This document shows positions 5,160-10,049 of a DNA stretch of 10,049 nucleotides, one piece after another. The position numbers were made by a program, and so were the translations under genes. Position 1 is the first letter of the stretch, and each line of letters opens with the position of its first letter. The stretch lies in contig JAEZSU010000342.1 of the NCBI GenBank assembly GCA_023421635.1, positions 1-10,049 on the forward strand, in the 5' to 3' direction. Below the pieces are notes generated by a model, which did not search any database, was not told the origin of the DNA, and saw only the letters and a list, made by a program, of their open reading frames with translations. This DNA is from Actinomycetes bacterium. Lineage in GTDB: Bacteria > Actinomycetota > Actinomycetes > Actinomycetales > Microbacteriaceae.

Positions 5160-6106
5160 TCCGCTACGCACTGGCACGACTGGGCCTGCTCGTCCTGGGC
5201 CTGGTCGTCGCCAGTGCGTTGATCTTCCTCACCCTCCGCCTCCTCCCGGGCGACGTGGCGCAGCTCATCGCCGGCACCTCGGCCACCCCGGAGCAGGTCG
5301 CGGCGATCAGCGCACGACTCGGGTTGGACGCGCCATGGCCGGTGCAGTACCTGGACTGGATCGGCGGCGTGCTCCGGGGCGACCTCGGCCGCTCACTGGT
5401 GACCGGCACCCCCGTCGCGGACGAACTCGCGCAGAAAGCCCGCGTGACGATGCCCCTCGGCGCACTCTCGCTCCTCATCGCGCTGCTGATCAGCATCCCC
5501 TTCGGCGTGCTCGCCGCCATGCGGCGCACCCGCCCCTCGGGGACCGGGCTCGCGATCGGCGCGCAGGCGCTGGCGGCGGTGCCGGTCGTGTGGGCGGGCA
5601 TGATGCTCGTCGTCGTGTTCGCGGTCTGGCTCGGCTGGCTCCCGGCGCAGGGATTCCCGCGCTCGGGCTGGGACCGGCCCGACCAGGCCATCCGGGCGCT
5701 CGTGCTGCCGGCGGTCACCATCGGCATCGTCGAAGGCGCCATGCTCATGCGCTTCGTCCGCAGCGCCACCCTGCAGGCGGTGGGCCAGGACTACGTCCGC
5801 ACCGCCGCGGCGAAGGGGCTCACCCGCACCCAGGCGCTGCTGCGTCACGGCCTGCCGAACGTGGGCCTGTCCATCATCACGGTCCTCGGCCTGCAGGTGG
5901 CCGGCATCGTCGTGGGGGCCGTCGTCATCGAGCAGCTGTTCGCCCTCCCCGGGATCGGCCGGATGCTCGTCGCCGACGTGGCGGCGAGGGACCTGCCGAA
6001 GGTGCAGGGCGAACTCCTCGCCCTCACCGCGTTCGTGCTCGTGATCGGTTTCGTCGTCGACCTCGTGCACCGGGCGCTGGACCCACGGCAGCGGGAGGCG
6101 GCATGA
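5156..6106 (+). CDS. ABC transporter permease, DppB/OppB-like
   Basis: 316 residues from GTG at 5156, in a GTGA overlap with the binding-protein gene. It is a membrane protein with about six hydrophobic segments (roughly residues 7-28, 101-121, 133-160, 181-200, 236-260, 287-307) and the DppB hallmarks: short N-terminal helix ending in LRLLPGD, an external loop with LGLDAPWPVQYLDWI and GDLGRS, and the cytoplasmic EAA coupling loop YVRTAAAKGLTRTQALLRH with LPN (213-235). The C-terminal EQLFALPGIGRMLV segment is also typical. It would pair with the following permease to form the channel and dock onto the two ATPases. Its stop overlaps the next ATG (ATGA). Length and motifs are intact. Confidence 0.93.
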   Translation: MIRYALARLGLLVLGLVVASALIFLTLRLLPGDVAQLIAGTSATPEQVAAISARLGLDAPWPVQYLDWIGGVLRGDLGRSLVTGTPVADELAQKARVTMPLGALSLLIALLISIPFGVLAAMRRTRPSGTGLAIGAQALAAVPVVWAGMMLVVVFAVWLGWLPAQGFPRSGWDRPDQAIRALVLPAVTIGIVEGAMLMRFVRSATLQAVGQDYVRTAAAKGLTRTQALLRHGLPNVGLSIITVLGLQVAGIVVGAVVIEQLFALPGIGRMLVADVAARDLPKVQGELLALTAFVLVIGFVVDLVHRALDPRQREAA

Positions 6107-6995
6107 GCGGCGGACGGAAGACGCGCGCGGGCTGGGCCCGGCGGCTGTGGGCGCTGCCGACGGGCAGGTTCGGCATCATCGTGGTGGCCGTCATCCTGGC
6201 GGCGGCGGCGGTGTCGCTCGTGTGGACGCCGTTCGACCCCCAGCGCACCGACGTCCCGGACGATGGGCGGCGCCGGGCTGGCCGCACGTGCTCGGCACCG
6301 ACGCCACCGGCCGCGACATCGCGAGCCTCATGCTCGCCGGCGCCCGCACCACCGTGCTCGTGGCCGTGGGCGCGGGGGTCGTGGCGACCCTCATCGGGCT
6401 CGCGCTCGCCTCGCTGGGCGCCCTGACCACACGGATCGTCCGCGAATCGGTCGCGGTGCTCGTCGACATCCTCATCGCCTTCCCGGTGCTGCTGATCGCC
6501 ATGATGATCGCCGCGGTGTGGGGCGGCTCCCTCTGGGTGGTGGTGTGGGCGGTCGGCATCGGCTTCGGTGTGAACATCGCCCGCGTGACCCGGCCGGAGC
6601 TGCGTCGCGTGCTGCACAGCGAGTACGTGCTCGCGGGCAGGGCAGCGGGCCTCACCACGGGACAGAACCTCGTCCGCCACCTGCTCCCGAACGTCGCGCC
6701 CGTGTTCATCGTCCAGCTCTCCTGGGGCATGGCAGTGGCCGTGCTCGCCGAGGCGGGACTGTCGTATCTCGGGTTCGGCGCACCGGTGACCCAGCCCTCG
6801 TGGGGGGTGCTCCTGGCGCAGCTGCAGCAGTACCTCACCGCGCAGCCGCTGTCGGTCGTCTGGCCGGGGCTCGCCATCGCCCTCACCGTGCTCGGGCTGA
6901 ACCTGCTCGGCGACGGGCTGCGCGACGCCACCGACCCCACCCTCTCGCGGGCGCGCAGCGCCGCCCGCATCCACGTCCCCGAGGTGGTCGCATGA
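6103..6995 (+). pseudogene. ABC transporter permease, DppC/OppC-like, interrupted by an apparent 1-nt frameshift
   Basis: The gene starts at the ATG (6103) of an ATGA overlap with the first permease, with GGGAGG 4 nt upstream. The starting frame encodes a basic N-terminus, the first membrane helix (about 6169-6219) and WTPFDPQRTDVPD up to about 6261, then turns to nonsense and stops at 6426 (107 codons). The DppC sequence resumes one frame back from about 6261: RWAAPGWPHVLGTDATGRD, the family's LGTDxxGRD motif, five further membrane segments, and the EAA loop with GLTTGQNLVRHLLPN, ending at 6995 with an ATGA overlap. Restoring one base near 6259-6263 gives a normal 297-residue DppC. Everything after the join looks fully constrained, so this is either a sequencing or assembly error or a very recent mutation. 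No slippery heptamer suggests programmed frameshifting. As read, the importer lacks a complete second permease. Confidence 0.85.
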
Positions 6996-7783
6996 GCCTG
7001 CAGGTGCGTGAACTCGTGGTGGAGATCGACGGGCGACGGGTCGTCGACGGGCTCTCCTTCGATGTGCCGGACGGCGCACGCCTCGGCCTCATCGGCGAGT
7101 CCGGCTCCGGCAAGTCGCTGACCGCGCTCGCCATCCTCGGGCTCCTGCCCGACGGGGCGCGGGCGACGGGGAGCGTCCGCTGGGACGGCCGCGAGATCCT
7201 CGGGCTGCCCGAACGTGAACTCGCGGCGCTCCGCGGCGATCAGCTCGGGATCGTGTTCCAGGAGCCGCAGACCTCGCTCAACCCGATCCGGACGGTGGGC
7301 AGGCAGATCGCGGAGTCCGTCCGCATCCACCACCGGGTCGACCGTGCCGCCGCGCGCCGCCGGGCGTTCGAGGAGGCGGCCAGGGTGCAGCTGCCCGACC
7401 CGGGCGAGCTCGTCCGCCGCTACCCCCACCAGCTCTCCGGCGGGCAGCGGCAGCGCGTCGCGATCGCGATGGCACTGGCCGCGGGGCCGCGCCTGCTCAT
7501 CCCGGACGAGCCGACGACCGCGCTCGACGTCACCATCCAGGCGGAGATCCTCGAGCTGCTCTCCGGGCTCGTCGCCGGTGCGGGCATGTCGCTCGTGTTC
7601 ATCACGCACGACCTCGCGGTGCTCTCGCAGATCGCGACGCACGGGATCGTGCTCGAGCATGGACGGATCGTGGAGGACGCACCGGTCTCGACGCTGCTCT
7701 CCTCCCCCGCATCCGAGGTGACCCGGGGCCTGCTCCGCGACGCGACCGCGACCCTGTGGCGGCCAGAGGGGAGGCGCCGATGA
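6992..7783 (+). CDS. ABC transporter ATP-binding protein, DppD/OppD-like
   Basis: 263 residues from the ATG of an ATGA overlap at 6992, with GAGGTGG upstream; the frame is open far upstream but that is a shadow of the permease. All nucleotide-binding motifs are present: Walker A GESGSGKS (35-42), Q-loop Gln90 in VFQEPQTSLNP, signature LSGGQRQR (148-155), Walker B LLIPDE (168-173) with catalytic Glu173, and H-loop His206 in THD. Walker B has Pro where the Opp/Dpp consensus has Ala (IADEP), a mild oddity. The protein ends soon after the core: the usual C-terminal oligopeptide-transporter extension with its HPYT motif and cysteines is missing or reduced to PASEVTRGLL, making it about 60 residues shorter than classic DppD. 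It powers the importer as half of an ATPase heterodimer with the next gene product. Confidence 0.92.
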   Translation: MSLQVRELVVEIDGRRVVDGLSFDVPDGARLGLIGESGSGKSLTALAILGLLPDGARATGSVRWDGREILGLPERELAALRGDQLGIVFQEPQTSLNPIRTVGRQIAESVRIHHRVDRAAARRRAFEEAARVQLPDPGELVRRYPHQLSGGQRQRVAIAMALAAGPRLLIPDEPTTALDVTIQAEILELLSGLVAGAGMSLVFITHDLAVLSQIATHGIVLEHGRIVEDAPVSTLLSSPASEVTRGLLRDATATLWRPEGRRR

Positions 7784-8583
7784 GCGTGCTGCTGCGCGCG
7801 CGCGGGCTCACCCGCCGCTACCCCGTCCCTCGGCGGACCGTGTTCGGTCCGCGGACGTGGACGACCGCACTGGACGACGTCGACCTCGACGTGGACGAGG
7901 GCACGGCGCTCGGCGTCATCGGCGAGTCCGGCAGCGGCAAGTCCACCCTGGTGCGGCTGCTGCTGGCCCTGGACGTGCCCACCGCCGGCACCGTCTCGTT
8001 CGACGGCGCCGCGGTCGACGCGCGTGCGTCGGCGCGCTCGCTCCACTGGCTGCGACGGCAGACCGGCATCGTGTTCCAGGACCCGTACGCCTCGCTCGAC
8101 CCCCGGATGTCGGTCGGGCGCATCGTGGGCGAGCCGCTCTGGGCGCTGGACGTGCCGGGCGACCGCCGTGCGCGGGTGCGCGAGGTGCTGCGTCAAGTCG
8201 GCCTGGAGGGCTCCGCCGCCGACCGGTACCCGCATGAGTTCTCCGGCGGGCAGCGCCAGCGCATCGCACTGGCGAGGGCCATCGTGCACCGGCCGCGGCT
8301 CCTCGTGGGCGACGAACCGCTCTCCGCACTGGATGTGACGGTGCGCGCGCAGATCCTCGAGCTGCTGGCGGGACTGCGCGAGCAGGGCGCGCTCACCCTC
8401 GTCATGGTCTCGCACGACATCGGCGTGGTGCAGAACCTCTGCGACGACGTGCTCGTCATGAAGGACGGCGCGGTGGTCGAGGAGGGCCCCACCGAGAAGG
8501 TGCTCCTGCAGCCGCAGGCCGCCTACACCAGGCGGCTCCTCGCCTCGATCCCCACGATCGACCCGAACGCCACCTCTGCCTGA
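7780..8583 (+). CDS. ABC transporter ATP-binding protein, DppF/OppF-like
   Basis: 267 residues from the ATG of an ATGA overlap at 7780, preceded by a strong GAGGGGAGG; an in-frame start at 7756 lies within the previous gene and is rejected. The DppF-type N-terminus (LTRRYPVPRRTVFGP, residues 10-24) precedes the nucleotide-binding core: Walker A GESGSGKS (48-55), Q-loop Gln100 in VFQDPYASLDPRM, signature FSGGQRQR (154-161), Walker B LLVGDE (174-179) with Glu179, the D-loop SALD, and His212. The C-terminus keeps a degenerate peptide-transporter tail (PQAAYTRRLLASIP) but stops soon after, so it is shorter than classic OppF. It is the last gene of the importer operon; a convergent acetyltransferase gene begins 12 bp beyond its stop. 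Confidence 0.93.
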   Translation: MSVLLRARGLTRRYPVPRRTVFGPRTWTTALDDVDLDVDEGTALGVIGESGSGKSTLVRLLLALDVPTAGTVSFDGAAVDARASARSLHWLRRQTGIVFQDPYASLDPRMSVGRIVGEPLWALDVPGDRRARVREVLRQVGLEGSAADRYPHEFSGGQRQRIALARAIVHRPRLLVGDEPLSALDVTVRAQILELLAGLREQGALTLVMVSHDIGVVQNLCDDVLVMKDGAVVEEGPTEKVLLQPQAAYTRRLLASIPTIDPNATSA

Positions 8584-8597
8584 GACCGGGCACGGTC
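8584..8597. terminator. Small hairpin between convergent genes
   Basis: GACCG (8584-8588) pairs perfectly with CGGTC (8593-8597) around a 4-nt loop, directly after the importer operon's stop and overlapping the stop of the convergent gene. There is no T-tract, so bidirectional termination is only a suggestion. Confidence 0.3.
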
Positions 8598-9210
8598 AGG
8601 AGCGATCGCGCCCGAAGAGGCGGCGCTTGCGCGGCGGGGTGAGGGACTTCTGCAGGTACACGGTCCCCAGCCACCGGCCGAATTTGAAGCCGACCCTGCC
8701 CATCCGGCCGACTTCGGTGAAGCCGAGGCGTTCGTGGAGCGCGATCGACGCGTCGGCGCCCTTGTCGCTGATGACGGCGACGATCTCGCGGATGCCGCGC
8801 TCCTCGCAGGCCGCGATCAGGGCCTCCAGCAGCGCCCGGCCGAGGCCCTTCCCGGATGCCGCCTGGCCGAGGTAGATCGAGTCCTCGACCGTGTAGCGGT
8901 AGGCGGACTTCCCCGCCCAGGGCTGCACGAGGGCGTAGCCGAGGATCTGACCGGTCGAGGACTGCGCCACCAGGAAGGGCAGGTCGAGCTTCGCGAGATG
9001 GTCGAACTTCTCCCGCCACTGCCGCAGCGTCCACTTCTTCTCGTCGAAGGTCACGACCGAGTTGGTGACGTAGTGGTTGTAGATCTCGCGGATGTCGGGG
9101 ATGTCGCCGATCCGGGCCGGGCGGATCTCGTACGAGAACGTCGGCTCGACCACGGGCGGGCGCAGATGCCGCGGCAGCCGCCGCCGCTTCTCGTATTCCT
9201 CCTCGAGCAT
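8596..9210 (-). CDS. GNAT-family N-acetyltransferase (phosphinothricin/methionine-sulfone acetyltransferase-like)
   Basis: 204 residues from ATG at 9210; the frame runs on upstream but that part is a shadow of the uracil-DNA glycosylase gene. After a charged extension of about 27 residues (MLEEEYEKRRR...) comes a single acetyltransferase domain: IRPARIGDIPDIREIYNHYV (29-48) and the TFDE segment (54-57) typical of the Pat/MddA subgroup, then the acetyl-CoA loop in SGKGLGRALLEALI (119-132), and the DKGADASIALHERLGFTEVG segment (149-168). Relatives acetylate phosphinothricin, methionine sulfone or related amino-acid analogues, but sequence alone does not fix the substrate. The C-terminus is strongly basic (PPRKRRLFGRDRS). 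It lies 10 bp after the glycosylase stop without a Shine-Dalgarno sequence and with a -10-like box just before it, suggesting its own leaderless transcript. Family confident, substrate uncertain. Confidence 0.88.
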   Translation of the reverse strand: MLEEEYEKRRRLPRHLRPPVVEPTFSYEIRPARIGDIPDIREIYNHYVTNSVVTFDEKKWTLRQWREKFDHLAKLDLPFLVAQSSTGQILGYALVQPWAGKSAYRYTVEDSIYLGQAASGKGLGRALLEALIAACEERGIREIVAVISDKGADASIALHERLGFTEVGRMGRVGFKFGRWLGTVYLQKSLTPPRKRRLFGRDRS

Positions 9211-9217
9211 GGCGATC

Positions 9218-9223
9218 AGCCTA
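9218..9223 (-). promoter_or_regulatory. -10 element of the acetyltransferase gene, overlapping the ung stop codon
   Basis: TAGGCT (minus strand 9223-9218) lies 7 nt before the ATG at 9210, the spacing expected for a leaderless mRNA. Its first three bases are the TAG stop codon of the glycosylase gene. Confidence 0.45.
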
Positions 9224-9913
9224 CGGCGTGACACGCCAGTCCACGGGGTCCGCGCCCTGTTCGGCCAGCAACGCGTTGACGCGCGAGAACGGCCGCGACC
9301 CGAAGAACCCGCGCCGCGCGGACAGCGGCGAGGGATGCGCGGAGGCGACGACGGGGGTGTCGCCGAGCATCGGCCGCAGCCCTTCCGCATCCTTCCCCCA
9401 CAGGACGGTGACGAGCGGTCCGCCCCGGTCGACGAGCGCGTGGATCGCGTGCGCGGTCACCCGCTCCCAGCCCCAGCCCCGGTGGGATGCCGGTGCTCCC
9501 GGCGCGACGGTGAGCACGCGGTTCAGCAGCATGACGCCCTGGTCGCTCCAGGCGGAGAGGTCGCCGTGCGGGGCGGGCGGGATGCCGAGGTCGTCCTCGA
9601 GCTCCCGGTAGATGTTCACGAGGCTCCGCGGCAGCGGGCGCACGTGCGCGTCGACGGCGAACGACAGCCCGATGGCGTGCCCGGGCGTGGGATACGGGTC
9701 CTGCCCGACGATGAGCACCCGCACGCCCTGGAGCGGACGTCGGAACGCGCGGAGCACCCGGTCGCCCTCGGGCAGGTAGCCACGGCCCGCTGCGGTCTCG
9801 GCGCGGAGCCGCTCGCCGAGTGCGGCGATGTCGCCGGCGACCGGTTCGAGCGCGGTCGCCCACCCGGCGTCGACGAGTCCGGCGTCGGCGAGTTCGGGCA
9901 GGGTCATCGCCAT
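9221..9913 (-). CDS. ung: Uracil-DNA glycosylase (family 1)
   Basis: 230 residues from ATG at 9913, four bases after the stop of the preceding gene; a second ATG at 9907 (residue 3) is an alternative start. It removes uracil from DNA to begin base excision repair. The catalytic water-activating motif is [16 protein letters not shown] (70-85, Asp72), here with PYP rather than the PYH of E. coli Ung, a form I associate with actinobacteria. The uracil-recognition Asn131 is in LLNRVLTV, and the DNA-intercalation loop [18 protein letters not shown] (193-210) carries catalytic His193. A central [12 protein letters not shown] segment is also typical. Length matches bacterial Ung. There is no clear Shine-Dalgarno sequence, and the tight spacing suggests co-transcription with the upstream gene. 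Confidence 0.95.
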   Translation of the reverse strand: MAMTLPELADAGLVDAGWATALEPVAGDIAALGERLRAETAAGRGYLPEGDRVLRAFRRPLQGVRVLIVGQDPYPTPGHAIGLSFAVDAHVRPLPRSLVNIYRELEDDLGIPPAPHGDLSAWSDQGVMLLNRVLTVAPGAPASHRGWGWERVTAHAIHALVDRGGPLVTVLWGKDAEGLRPMLGDTPVVASAHPSPLSARRGFFGSRPFSRVNALLAEQGADPVDWRVTP

Positions 9914-9917
9914 CGTG

Positions 9918-10049
9918 TCAGGCGGATGCGGCGAGTCCGCCGTCCCCCTCGATCCCGGAGCCCTGCCACGACCAGGGGAAATCGATCCACAGGTCGGTGG
10001 CCTTCCACGAGTAGTCGGGCTGGATGATCGTGGTCGGCTTGGTGTAGAT
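9918..10049 (-). CDS. 3' end of an unidentified protein gene (partial)
   Basis: A minus-strand frame is open from the right edge to a TGA at 9920-9918, encoding at least 43 residues. Its codons end in G or C almost throughout (exceptions GAT, GGA, GCA), as in the real genes nearby, and it ends only 4 bp before ung, so I take it as coding. The visible C-terminus is rich in aromatic residues ([20 protein letters not shown]) followed by a Gly/Ala/Ser tail. I do not recognise the family, and no start or domain can be seen; the protein continues beyond the window. Confidence 0.65.
   Translation of the reverse strand: MYTKPTTIIQPDYSWKATDLWIDFPWSWQGSGIEGDGGLAASA

Noticed and set aside
3669..5177. 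Long 502-codon minus-strand frame opposite the binding-protein gene
   Set aside because: Mirror of a strongly biased coding frame in GC-rich DNA; its protein is low-complexity Val/Gly/Arg/Asp with no domain, while the plus frame has a lipobox and family 5 motifs.
6250..6270. Programmed -1 frameshifting in dppC
   Set aside because: The direction would fit, but there is no X-XXY-YYZ slippery heptamer and such recoding is not known to me in this family; a one-base loss is simpler.
6147..6995. Separate shorter permease gene starting at GTG 6147
   Set aside because: Its first about 38 residues are a shadow of the real N-terminus and do not resemble a DppC start; the frameshifted single gene explains all segments.

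Overview
The window is very GC-rich with third codon positions almost all G or C. It has actinobacterial promoter and operator styles (TANNNT -10 boxes abutting start codons, a DtxR/IdeR-type iron box) and actinobacterial protein variants. The gene content fits a Microbacteriaceae genome, most likely Microbacterium or a close relative; this placement is inferred from style and protein resemblance, not from a marker gene. Coding density is high: no gap exceeds about 120 bp, and there is no RNA gene, CRISPR array, insertion sequence, phage gene or other mobile element.

Layout. (1) Positions 2-822, plus strand: the C-terminal part of an arginase/agmatinase-family enzyme, overlapping by 4 bp a small unassigned protein with an HExxH metal-binding motif. 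(2) Positions 844-2561, minus strand: a stand-alone SIP-type (siderophore-interacting) domain protein with its own promoter under a candidate iron box, and upstream of it a two-gene unit in which an AhpD/CMD-fold protein overlaps by 4 bp a PtpB-like tyrosine phosphatase. (3) Positions 2616-3539, plus strand: an alpha/beta hydrolase divergent from the CMD gene. (4) Positions 3657-8583, plus strand: a complete five-gene peptide/nickel-class (Opp/Dpp) ABC importer: lipoprotein binding protein, two permeases, two ATPases. All four gene junctions are 4-bp stop/start overlaps. The second permease carries an apparent 1-nt frameshift near 6259-6263, so as read the importer would lack a working DppC. 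(5) Positions 8596-10049, minus strand: a GNAT acetyltransferase, uracil-DNA glycosylase, and the 3' end of an unidentified gene at the window edge.

How it works together. The importer operon is the main physiological unit. It is preceded by three GTGAYC repeats at an exact 11-bp period, a pattern typical of tandem binding by OmpR-family response regulators (MtrA, GlnR, PhoP), and by a short leader with a hairpin directly against the Shine-Dalgarno sequence. The SIP-domain gene looks iron-repressed. Four genes (SIP, CMD, hydrolase, GNAT) have a -10-like hexamer 6-9 nt before the start codon, suggesting leaderless mRNAs. The window is mostly ordinary chromosome; I found no convincing new multi-gene system. 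The points most worth checking are the permease frameshift, the 11-bp repeat array, the iron box, and the small HExxH protein next to the arginase gene.
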